Shown piece after piece: positions 21,607-31,946 of a stretch of 64,000 bases of DNA (its first letter is position 1; each line of letters begins with the position of its first letter). The stretch comes from Hemileia vastatrix (lineage: Eukaryota > Basidiomycota > Pucciniomycetes > Pucciniales > Zaghouaniaceae). The position numbers and the translations under genes were made by a program. The stretch covers positions 31,881,501-31,945,500 of the forward strand of contig JASXTE010000005.1 in the NCBI GenBank assembly GCA_030280995.1. Reading direction: 5' to 3'. Below the pieces are notes generated by a model that searched no databases, was not told the origin of the DNA, and saw only the letters and a program-made list of their open reading frames with translations.

Positions 21607-22410
21607 CCAAAATGAGGATAAACTACAACATGCATCTTTTAGGAAATCTCACAGTCTTTTGAAAAATCAATCATTACTTCAATTTTAAAATTTTATTATG
21701 TGGTGAAAATATGAGGGGAAAACAAATTTTTTTAGGAGTGTTCACAGGGGAACCTTCTAGATTTTATATTGGCAAGTTTTGGGGTATTGATGAGTTGGTA
21801 GCTCTATTCACAATTACCCCATAATTTTCGTTTCCAACCCTTCTCTGTTTCTAGTTGAATCCTGGCTTTTGTTTTTGTTATATAGGTAATCCTCTATGAC
21901 TATAAACTGGAACCTAACGTTGACACAGCACAATCTTTTGGAAGTCTGGATTCAAGAATTTTGTTTTGTTTCATTTTTTTGTTGTATTGGGGTGGATGAT
22001 CGCTTGTGGTCTCCAATAATTTATACAAATTGGAGGGAGCCCACCCAGTGATCATCAGTTTGTTTCCTTGATTTTCATTAAATTATCATTTTTCAAATCT
22101 TCAAATTTTTAAAATTTAATTTAAAAAAAAATTATTTTCAAAATTTAATTTAAAAAAAAAAAAAAATTCAAAAATTTCATTTTATGTTATATTTTTAATT
22201 TTTCTTTCCTGTGTATCCACAATCAAGGTGCACTTGGATGTGGGTATGATGTCAGGGGTTCGTCTCATCCAAATGGCTGGGGGACATCTTTTTTTTTTTA
22301 TCATTTTCTTTTATTATATATTTATTTTATTTATTCTGCTAGTCCATCAAGACTTAAAACTGAAATTCTTTTCAAGATCATTTATGATTGGTCCTAAACT
22401 TCAAGACCGT
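21607..22410 (+). other. O 3' non-coding region, first part
   Basis: No gene is seen. In order: the terminal hairpin motif spanning the pol end (21604-21624), GGGGTATTG/CAATTACCCC (21781-21820), a hairpin motif (21889-21910), a TGATC...CTCCAAT/ATTGGAG...GATCA hairpin (about 22000-22058), the GGATGTGGGTATGATGT module (22226-22290), and a hairpin motif with stem AGTC/GACT (22340-22362). M inserted at 22407-22410 (CCGT). The order matches N1, N2 and P. Confidence 0.75.
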
Positions 22411-23673
22411 TGTGGTGCGCGCCTCTCAGGAAGCGTGAATTTAGACCAATCAGCGCGCGTAGTCCAGGAAGAATAAAGGGGAGTCAGCGCAGCAGGAAGT
22501 GTAAAAATATAATATGTATTTGTGTGTTTCAAGGAACAAAGGAAATGGAAGCACGGAAAAGGATTAAGAGTCTCTGCGCTCGGATATTGCAGCAAGATGT
22601 GCCGCACAATAGGGAATTGTGTATTATTAACTTAGGACTATTACGCACTAAACAAATATGTATTTGGGATTTAAAAAAAAGTATGTGTTACAAATTTATG
22701 AAAAAGTCATGGATCAAGGACTACTCAAGTGCATAGTATGCTGTACTGCGGCCAGTTGGGAAACTTACTGAGACAAGTAATGAAGAAGGCTAACTAGTTA
22801 AGCGAGCTGTCAGAACTATGAACTTAGTATTGAAGCAAAGAGAGTGGGGACTCAATCATAAAACTACCCAAGAGTTAAGGCAACTAGACGCAGCATTAGG
22901 ATAAGTCAAACCTGGAACTAGCGCTGAAACAAAACAAAGGTATAGTTAAAAGCGCATATGTGGAGTATCAGTGAAACAAGTTAATACTAGTGTTAGTAAT
23001 TATAGGGTATGATTTAGGCGCTGTAGTTGTTACAAGCAGTGTATGTATCTTACTAATAGATTGGTTATTGTTTTACTAATACGGCGCTAGAGCTAGCGCT
23101 GAAGATCCCCTAGGGAACTGTGTCTTGAGTACCTTAAAAATATAAAAAGGACGACTATTCGATATAGTCTGGGAGATTGATATACATAGAAGATAGATAT
23201 ATATACACATATATAGTCTTTTAAGAGAGAGATTGATATATACAAAAAAGTAGAGTAGTAAGTTAGAGATTTTTCCGAATCCTTTAATTTGTGCGTCTGT
23301 GTGTGTATTTCAAAAAGCATAGTGAAAGAAGCGCAACATAGAGAGGTTATATAGATTCAGTAGGATTGAGAGTCATTTTATTACTATAATAAGGCATATT
23401 CAAAGAGAGCGCTTCAAGAGGGAGTAGCTGTGGATATTAGCGCTTGTTATGAATAGAAAAATCCAGATAGTAATACTTGTTCTTTTTTTTCTGATCTCTA
23501 AAAAAAAACCTCATCTCTCGACTCATAACTTTTTCTGATCAAAATATTAGTGTTACACATTATTGCACTGTCTTTAAAAATAAGAGTGGCAGGCGCTTCT
23601 TTTTAGAAATTGAAAAGGAGAACCAACCCATGTCACATTGTGTCTACTGCTTAGAACTTTAGAAAAGTCTACA
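22411..23673 (+). repeat. M 5' LTR
   Basis: The LTR is 1263 bp, beginning TGTGGTGCGCGCC and ending AAAGTCTACA. It closely matches the 3' copy at 44682-45954. A TATATATACACATATATAG stretch near 23200-23220 is a plausible promoter region. A primer-site candidate follows (TTTGTGTCCCAACAGTG, 23675-23691), which I cannot assign to a tRNA. Confidence 0.92.
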
Positions 23674-23881
23674 ATTTGTGTCCCAACAGTGTCAATAATT
23701 GTAACTATTATTTTTTTTTGATTAGATTCTTTGTTTTTTTTAGGGTTTTGTCAAGAGGACGTAATCAAGCCAGCACTTCAGCGGAAGAGTCGTAGGGTCT
23801 ACAACAAGTGGATCAATAGCTGTTATCAGAAGATAGCGTAGGGCTGTATCATGAAAACAGTCAGGTTTAATTACCAAGCGT
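23674..23881 (+). other. M 5' leader
   Basis: The untranslated leader between the LTR and gag is interrupted by N2 at GCGT (23878-23881) and resumes at 35812. No coding sequence and no clear repeat is seen in it. Confidence 0.6.
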
Positions 23882-24999
23882 TATGGTAAGGTAAACTCTT
23901 ACAGTTGCCTTGCTGTAAGCAGAATCCGGAGGAGATGTGTGGATTTAGCTGAAAACCCCGTCTTTCCAATAAAAATAACAAAATGGGAATTCTAAATCAC
24001 TAAGCTAACCAATCTACTTGGATCTGATTGATAAAAATAATGAAACTCTAAAATATTTAACGCTTATTGAGATTTAAATAAAAGTGGCTGTTGAGAAAGA
24101 AATACTGATAACAACAATTAAGGTGTACCAGTGAAAGATCTGAAAAGATTGACTTTTATGTTTTTATTATAATTTGAGTTTTTTATGAGAAAGCAATAAT
24201 CAAGTCCCAGCGATGAAGACCTTTCTAAAGATACCCTGTATGAAGTGTGATTTAAATTGTTGAGTAGTATTTCTAAAATGTTATATATAAAATATAAAGT
24301 TATAAGGGTATTACAAATTTATTTAATTTGTTGAGTAATAAAAAATGAGACCGTGGTGGTTAAAGATTAAGCTTTATGATGTATCCCCCCTCTCAATTTC
24401 GAGTTTGAGAGGCGCTTAAGTATTCCTAGTCATGTGCCTAAGTTTTCCCCTCCAGAGCTCTCCCAGAGTCAATCCGGAGCCTGTACGGAGTCCGTACGCA
24501 GTCAAAGTGGAGTCTGTACAGAGTCCGTCCGGACTTCCGGACTTAATTAGAACCTTAAAACTATAATAAAAAATCTAGAAAAATTACACATACTAGAGCT
24601 ACTTCCCCTTTCTATTCCAATCTAAATTTCGTAGTCTGCGCAGCTCTAATTACCCTGTGAAAATTCATCAAAGTTAAGTAATTTCTGAAAACGTAAATAT
24701 TTCTATAAAATTTTAAAATTCATTTAAAAATATAAGAAAAATAGTAAAAATTCTGGGAAAATTTCCCAAGGTTCTTGAGTGACTCGACTTGATACTTATA
24801 AACATTTCAGACTGTAAAAATAAGTTTTCTCCGTAAAATAAATTGTTTTGTGTAGGCATTTGCTCGTGACCAATTTCTTCATATTTAAAACTCAAATAAA
24901 TTTAATAAAACCCTTTTATAAAATAATAACTCCAATCTTGCACACCGTAATAACTCCATTTACGTACTTAGGTGCCATACTAAACTTTAGGCTACCACA
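23882..24999 (-). repeat. N2 3' LTR
   Basis: This 1118-bp LTR has the same TG...TA ends as N1. It contains about three GTACGGAGTC-like units (24484-24540), whereas its partner at 34720-35811 has one. Confidence 0.93.
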
Positions 25000-25664
25000 T
25001 CCTCCCTCCAATCGAGAATGTCCCCATTCTTAAAACTTTGCATAAGTGGTTGAGCAATTCCAAAAGAATTATCTTTTCCAATAAAGTAATTTGATAAATT
25101 TGTTTTAGCTGGTCTTCTTTTAAATCTTTATAATAAAAACGTTCTTTCTTCTTCTCTGGCTTGATATAACATAAAATAAAATAATATAAATCTTGTGATA
25201 ATTCCACTACTGAGAGCAAGGTTTGAATCCCTTCAGACTCCCATATACCAGTCTTCCTTCTTGTCACAGCATTGAGAGAGTGGATCTTCCTATGAGCCGA
25301 ATACTACTGATTCCAACCTCATAGGGCCCCCCACTGAGCCGAATTCTATAATTCCAATCTCGCCATAAGGTCTTCCAAGCTTCACACCAAAAATGGCCTA
25401 ACACTGAGGCACTAAAAAAATCATTCCCTAAAATCCAACTACCATCCTAACTTCTGATTCCTTCATCACAATTTTCAAACTTTGCTATACAGCAAACCCA
25501 TAAGATACTTTTGCCAGGCTTCCAATAATAATTTTAACTTTAGACCATGTTAAACGCCACAAATTTCACCTAATTAACAATTATGCTTTCCTTATAATCA
25601 TCACCACCTAAAATTTTAACCTCCTAAAGCTTATCAGCACCCAGTTCCAGAAATAATTGAATAA
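25000..25664 (-). other. N2 3' region where the antisense gene is missing
   Basis: Sequence next to the LTR matches N1 up to CATAAGTGGT (about 25050), then resumes with sequence that in N1 follows the end of the first antisense gene (GAGCAATT..., N1 5620). About 730 bp, gene and intron included, are absent. The GGAGGACC...GGCTCAGTGG module is present at about 25265-25385. No ORF is supported. Confidence 0.75.
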
Positions 25665-26404
25665 CTAGTTTAGAGTCTTAGTGGACAGTGATAAATTAAA
25701 AGATTGAATTGAGTTATCCAAACAAGATTGACATTCCAGTTTAAAGTCTTGGTGGACCAGACATATAATCAATTGCCAGTTTATGGTCTTGGTGGACCAA
25801 AGATCGTTTAGGTGCATAAATAACTTGATAAATTCCTAAATAAGGCCTAGGCTTGACCAAAGATTGAATAAATTTGATAATCCAGTTTAATTTCATAGTG
25901 GACCAAACATTTGATCGACAAGTAATCCAGTATAAGGCCATAGTGGTCCAATGAATGTTGAATTATCCTGCAGATATTAATTTTCCAGTTTAAAGTCATA
26001 GTGGACTAAACAATGAATGAAGTACCAGTTTAAAGTCATGGTGGACCAAAAATTTGATCGATAAGAAATCCAGTTTAAGGTCATGGTGGATCCAACAGCT
26101 TGATAACAGCCCACTTTAAGGTCTTGGTGGACCTAACATTTGATAACACTCCAGTTTAAGGTCTTGGTGGACCTAACATTTGATTTATATAAAAAGAAAT
26201 CCGTCTCCGAAAATATCCATAAAATATTGATTATCCTTGAAATTCAGTTTAAAGTCTTGAAGGACTAACAGCTCCAATATAAAATCTTTAATGACAGTCT
26301 TGAAAATTAGCCAGTTAAAAGTCTTGGAGGACTAACAGCTCCATAATTCGTATAAAAACCTTAAGGTAAGTCTTGAAAAGTAGCCAGTTTAAAGTATTGG
26401 AGGA
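25665..26404 (-). repeat. Hairpin-motif array of N2 (about 13 copies)
   Basis: Minus-strand copies start at 25665, 25736, 25776, 25882, 25927, 25985, 26024, 26070, 26110, 26151, 26244, 26311 and 26383, each 22-23 nt. Most stems pair: AGTC/GACT with loops CACTAA, CACCAA and CTCCAA, and GGTC/GACC with CACCAA or CACCAT. The last three copies carry loops CTTCAA, CTCCAA or CTCCAA-like forms. This is the densest array in the window and extends beyond the N1 array by about four copies, where N1 instead holds its second antisense gene. Confidence 0.87.
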
Positions 26405-27692
26405 CTAACAGATGTCTTGAAGTAAAATCACATAGGTTTTAAGCTCCCCTAGACCCTGTTTCCTGTCTAAACTAAATGAATAAAACTAAAAAGAATGAAG
26501 ACTGAAAAATAAAACTAAGAAATATAATAATTTTGGTTTAATTAATTATTTTTTTTTATTTATTATTTTTATATTTCTATATAATTATTCTATTTATTTT
26601 ATTTTTATTTTATTTTTTTATTTTATTTTTATTTTATTTTTATTTTATTTTTATTTTATTTTTATTTTATTTTTATTTTATTTTTATTTTATTTTTATTT
26701 TATTTTTATTTTATTTTTATTTTATTTTTATTTTATTTTTATTTTATTTTTATTTTATTTTTATTTTATTTTTATTTTATTTTTATTTTATTTTTATTTT
26801 ATTTTTATTTTATTTTTATTTTATTTTTATTTTATTTTTTATTTTTGTTTAATTTTAATTTTAATTTTGTTTTTAATTTAAAATAAAAGATTTTAGAAAA
26901 GATAGTTTTTGAAATAAAAGTTAAATTTTAATTTTTAAAGAAAGATAAATGAATGTGAAAAGAAAGATAAAAAAAGTAATAATAATAAAAAATTTCAAAA
27001 TAAAATTTTTAAAAGATGCCCCCTGGCCATTTGATGAGCCGTACCCTCAACATCATACCCACATCCAAGTGCAACTTGATGTGGTTACACAATTTTGAGA
27101 AATTGAAAAGAAAAGAAAATAAATGAAAGTTTTTAGAAGATAATTTTTATAATGATGATCACTGGGTGGGCTCCCTCCAATTTATAAAAATGATTAGAGA
27201 CCACCAGTAAGCATCACCTTTACAATAATTCATAATTTATATTAAAGAAGAGAAATCACAATCTAAAATAAAAAAAAATAAAAAACAAAATAAAATAAAA
27301 ATAATCTTGAATCCGGCATTGAGAGCGGTGTCTCTTGATTCGTTCCAGTTTATAGTCTTAGTGGACTTCCTATAATTAAAAGACAAAGCCAGGATTCAAC
27401 TAGAAACAGGGAAAATTTTGGAAACGAACATTATGGGGTAATTGTATATAGAGCAGCCAGCCCATCAATTACCCCCACACTTTCCAATATTAAATTAAGA
27501 AGGTTCCCCTGTGAACACTTCTTCCAATAAATTTTAAAAATTTTTCCAACACTATCTTCACCCATATTTTAAGAATTTTAAATTTTGAAAATTTTAAAGA
27601 AGGTTTTGTTGCATTTCGTTATGTTTCATCACAGTTTCGTCGCCCATATGCAGTGTAACGACAGTAAAGTATTTTTGATAAAAAAAGACGAT
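26405..27692 (-). other. N2 3' non-coding region with minisatellite
   Basis: No gene is seen. A minisatellite occupies 26560-26860. Conserved modules follow towards pol, on the minus strand: GGATGTGGGTATGATGT module (27014-27085), CTCCAAT/ATTGGAG hairpin (27157-27205), one hairpin motif (27345-27366) and the 10-bp GGGGTAATTG hairpin (27435-27475). N1 has the same set at 8160-8619. Confidence 0.75.
26560..26860. repeat. TTTTATTTTTA minisatellite
   Basis: About 25 nearly perfect units of the 11-mer TTTTATTTTTA. N1 has a shorter, degenerate AT tract at the matching place (7865-8045), so the array expanded or was kept uniform in N2. Confidence 0.9.
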
Positions 27693-27858
27693 AGTTTATC
27701 CTCGTTGCGGAGGTCGTCATAAATTTTTTTTTTTAAAATGTCATATTTTATCCTCATTGCGGAGGTCATCATAAAATTTAAGAAATTTCATAGTTTATCC
27801 TCATTGCGGAGGAATCCATAAAATTTTGTTAATATCATAGTTTATCCTCATTGCGGAA
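27693..27858 (-). repeat. Hairpin motifs at the N2 pol terminus (4 copies)
   Basis: Copies at 27693-27713, 27744-27765, 27792-27812 and 27839-27858, all with the CCTC/GAGG-type stem and loop CGCAAT or CGCAAC. The copy nearest pol encodes the end of the integrase frame (…RNEDKL); the other three lie past the stop at about 50-bp intervals. N1 has three at the same place. Confidence 0.85.
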
Positions 27859-29491
27859 GAATACTTTGGCACTCCTGGTACCTCTAGGATAGAACCGTTT
27901 CACTTGATCGGCTGCTACCCTCTTCTTCAATACTACTCCATCCAACTCTTCTAGCACATATGAACCGCCGGAAACTTGCTCCTTGATTTTATACGGTCCA
28001 TTCCACCTATCTGCAAACATCTTTCCCCACTGACTTTCCAGACTTCTATTATACACCAGGACCATATCACCTGGGTTCAAAGGTTTCCTTAATCGATGTG
28101 CCCACCGCTCATCTCAATATCTGACTGATTGATTTCAGATCTTCATCATCCGCGAATATGCCTTTTCTAAATATTCTTCTTTCTTTTCTAGCTGCATCAT
28201 TCTTGCACACAATAATTCTTCAGTAGTTTTGACCGTGTCCCAGTCAACTCCAAGATATGATTCAGCTTCTAAATCAACCGGTAAAACTGCTTTCTGTCCA
28301 AAAACAAGTTCATAAGGTGAAAATCCGGTCGTCCTTTTGGCAGTGATTCGATCAGCAAATAAAACTAAAGGTAAATAGTGCCTCCATTTTTCGGTACTTT
28401 TCCCACACATTTTAACTAAAGCATCCTTGATAACTTGATGCCCTCTTTCAACCATGCCTTCAGCTTCAGGATAATATGCGGTTGCTACCCTAACCTTTGA
28501 TCCAACTTTCAATACGGCCTCTTTAAACTCTGTCCCAAATACAGGACCTCCATCTACTGTTACCAACTTCATCACCCCATACCTATATACCCAATTATTC
28601 AACAAAAATTCTGCCACATTTTTGGCAGTTAAATTAATAAGAGGCGCTGCCTCTACCCAACCAGATAAATCATCTCTGGCCACAATTAAATATTTATACC
28701 ATCCCTCTTTTATATGAACGGCATCTAAACTAACTCTCCCAAAGAGCGTATATTCACCGGTCGCACTTCCAGGTTCTTTTGGCCTTAAATAACTTCGTCT
28801 TTGACATTCTTCGCATGACTGAACCCACTGTTTAACAGCCATCTTCATGCCAGGCCACCAAAATCGATCAGAAATTCTTCTAAATGTTTCTCCAACGCCT
28901 CTATGCCCGAGATCTTCATGCAGTGATTTCAAAACTAATTCTTGCCCCTTCTCTTGAGTTATAACTACTTGAGGATTTGGATACCTTCTCCTCATTAAAA
29001 GTCGACCAAATAAATAAAACATAGATGACTTCCTCTTGATAGCCACCCATTCATCGTCTTCACAATCTTCTGGCCTCTCTAAAGTCAACAAATATTTGAC
29101 TAACAAAAAATAAAAACCAGTCTGACCCCAGACTTCATCTTGAAAATCGATTAATATAACATCAATAGGGACATCTCTATCACCAATATCACCTGCACAT
29201 GAATGAGCCAATAATTGTTGACCCCTAAATAAATCTTTAATCGAGCTATGTTGACGTTTTTATTCTGAACCTTTGGATCCTTCGTAAACCGTATTTGAAT
29301 ATACCTCTTTCTCTTTATCCACCTTTTTATTTAAATTCTCTAATTCTCCAACATATACACCATTCCTTAAATTACTACTATCCCACACTACTAATATATC
29401 TTCCTCTACATACACCACATCTTCTTCTACCTCCTTTCTACCGAATTTATCTACACCTTTTCCAACACCTTTATTAACATGAAAACTATTT

Positions 29492-29572
29492 TCCAGTTTA
29501 TCCTCTTGGTGGAGGTCATCATCATCATAATCTAAACACAATAGTCATGCCAGTTTAACCTCATGGGGGAGG
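29492..29572 (-). repeat. Coding hairpin motifs after N2 RNase H
   Basis: Two copies: 29492-29514 (loop CACCAA, peptide LHQEDKL) and 29550-29572 (loop CCCCAT, peptide LPHEVKL). They lie between RNase H and the segment leading to integrase. Together with the copies at 31550-31571 and 31655-31677 (LQQEVKL, LQQEGKL), they bracket RT and RNase H. Confidence 0.83.
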
Positions 29573-31549
29573 TATGGAAAGTCTTCAGCTCCTTTAGTGC
29601 TGGCTTTGATAATAGGTATATCTTCATCGAACTCTTCTGAGTCTGAATCTTCTTCAGTGGGTGGTCTCCTTGATAAACCATCTGTAATAGTAAAAGTTTT
29701 GCCAGGCTTATGAAATAAATCAAATGAGAAATGTTGAATAAAAGCTGCCCATCTTGTCATGGGTGCATTCGGTAAACTTGGGGAATTAATCATCTGGATT
29801 AACGATTTCGCATCCACTTGCAACTCAAAATGTTGCACCCACAAAATATGCTGAAGTTTCTTCAGTATTTTCGCCACACCACATAATTCCAATTTTGGTT
29901 GAGAATATCTTGATTCGACCTCAGTAAATACTACAGATTCATACCTAACTGGCCTGATGTAACCAGCTTTATCCATCTGAGACAAAACCGCCCCAGCTGC
30001 AACCTGACTTGAATCAACTTCTAAATAAATTCTACCAGCATCTTTTCCATAATCCAATTTGTGCAGGACTAAATCCTTCCCTACAACCTCCTTCAACTTC
30101 ACAAACGCCTTCTCACACTCTTCATCCCACTCCCAGTCTGCATCCTTTCTTGTTAACCGTCTCAATGGAGCTGCCAATGAAGAAAAGTCCTTGATAAACA
30201 TTCTAACATATACGCAAACGCCTAAAAACCCTCTAACTTTGGTCGTATTCTTGGGTCTTGGCCAGGACTGAATTTTGTTAACTTTCTTCTTGGACATAAT
30301 CCTACCCTCTCTACATACCACATGGCCTAATATTTCTAAGGCTGGCACACAACATGAAAATTTTGAACCTGGAATAGTTAAACCAGCCTCTTCAATTCGA
30401 AACAAGATTCTTTATAATGTAATTGCAAACTCCCAAATGAATTTGCGTATCCCGGGATTCTCTTCCACATCTGTTTATCATAGTCGGTTGTTGGTCCCTT
30501 AATTTCTCCATCATCTATAAAGATTCCAGCATATTGTGAAATTTCATCTTGAAGGATCCAAGCCATCTGAGCTTGATAAACTGCAACCGAATTTGTTGCT
30601 CCTTGAGGTAATCTTTTTAACTGTAAACGTCCTAGTGGTGTATCGAATGTAGTGAGAGGCCTTGAGTCCGGATGTAACTATCTCTCATCATATCCACCCA
30701 TAATATCTCCCAAACCATAACACACTCTCCCTGCAAATGCTTCAACAAACTCCTCAGCACTAGGTGGTATCCCAGCATCCTTTATTGTAACCCTATTTAA
30801 TTCCCTTAGATCATGAACAACTTTAAGCTTTCCTTTCGGTTTCTGGATACAAAATACCGGACTAGAATAACTTGACGTTGATTGCTCATACAGTCCAGTG
30901 CGTATCCGTTCTCTGACAACTTCAATATAGGCTTCTTTTAATGCAGCCGGAATAGGAACTGGTTTCTGCTGCCACGGTTCATGACATACCACAGGAATCT
31001 TGTAAGGCTCCCCATAGGAATGCTTCAACACACCCCTCCCCTCTTCTACAAAAGCAATGGCCTTCTCTCGCTTGACCATCACATCCAACAACAACTTCTT
31101 CTCTTCTCCAGACAACCAACCATCAGGTCCAAAATTTACAACACCCAGTCTCTCAAAAGTGATTCTTGATGTCTCAGAAAATTCAGGCGGATTCTTTACC
31201 AAGGGACTTTCATAAGGATCTCTTGATAACCTTGGTCTTCTCAAGGGTGGATTTAATTCAGCAGGTAGCGGTTCATTAATAGGTCAAACTTTATTTGCTA
31301 CTTTCTTATATTTGGTTGCATCCACATCTAAATAAACTTGAGGTAAAACATTTACTTTTGATTTGTCATTAAAAATTTCTTCAAATAAATCTTCTTCATC
31401 GTCAGAATCGGAATAAGAAAAATTAGAAAAATATTTTATTTCATTTTTAAATTTTACCCTTTTCTCCTTTCCCTTGTCTAATTTATAAACAGATTTTCCA
31501 ACACCTTTGCTTCCCTTATCCAACAGTAAATCACCCGTAAAGAAAGTTG

Positions 31550-31677
31550 GCAGTTTAACCTCTTGCTGGAGAACCGGAATTGAATTTTCACAAAAATTAT
31601 TTTTTTGTGTTTTAATTATACCAAGATTTTTTATTTGATTTTGATGTGATATTTGCAGTTTACCCTCTTGCTGGAGG
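31550..31677 (-). repeat. Coding hairpin motifs before N2 RT
   Basis: Two copies, 31550-31571 and 31655-31677, with loop CAGCAA and stems CTC/GAG(G). Both read as LQQE[V/G]KL in Pol. They are the left-hand partners of the pair at 29492-29572 and match N1 copies 10683-10705 and 10788-10810. Confidence 0.83.
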
Positions 31678-31933
31678 TCATAAAACATACCCTTCCAATT
31701 TTTATCCAACCTAATTTGGCCCATTTTGCCTTTTTCACCATTTTTAAATTTAATAGAAAAACAGGGTAAATCCAATAAACATATAGAAAAGTCCAAAACT
31801 TATTTTCTCTCCAAAGTAATATTAACAGAAAATAATTGAGAATCCACTTGAATTATCTCCAGGTGAGCTGACCTATTGCAATCCGGGATCTCATCCTGAG
31901 GAGAGATTACAAAATTAGAGTGATCAGCCCCTG

Positions 31934-31946
31934 CTACCCCAAAAAA
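31934..31946 (-). promoter_or_regulatory. Putative -1 frameshift site at the N2 gag-pol junction
   Basis: In sense, gag ends CAT TTT TTG GGG TAG. T-TTG-GGG fits the X-XXY-YYZ slip pattern, and Pol continues in the -1 frame (GTA GCA GGG GCT). N1 has the identical run; O has TTTTTTAGGG. Known -1 sites more often have A or U in the second codon, so this is plausible, not proven. Confidence 0.6.

Larger units (their letters stand above)
27835..31930 (-). pseudogene. N2 Pol (RT, RNase H, integrase)
   Basis: Pol follows Gag in the -1 frame with the conserved ISPQDEIPDCNRSAHL stretch. Open segments are 31796-31284 (N-terminal region), 31244-30678 (SYSSPVFCIQKPKGKLKVVHDL, YGLGDIMGGYDER), about 30677-30400 (box GIFIDDGE), 30405-29545 (IPGSKFSCCVPALEILGHVV, RNase H to DGLSRR), 29541-29260, 29211-28135 (integrase: HEDLGHRG, CEECQRR, VTVDGGPVF, PEAEGMVERGH) and 28080-27835 (C-terminal domain). 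Breaks include stops near 31797, 31276, 30675, 29542, 29244 and 28132 and frame shifts near 30400. All catalytic motifs remain, so decay looks recent compared with O. Confidence 0.9.

Noticed and set aside
22410..22736. ORFs inside the M LTRs (22410-22736, 44795-44989)
   Set aside because: They lie within LTRs, differ in length between copies and show no domain.
25665..26404. CRISPR-like array
   Set aside because: Repeat length is short, spacing irregular, stems vary, no cas genes, and the setting is a eukaryotic retrotransposon.
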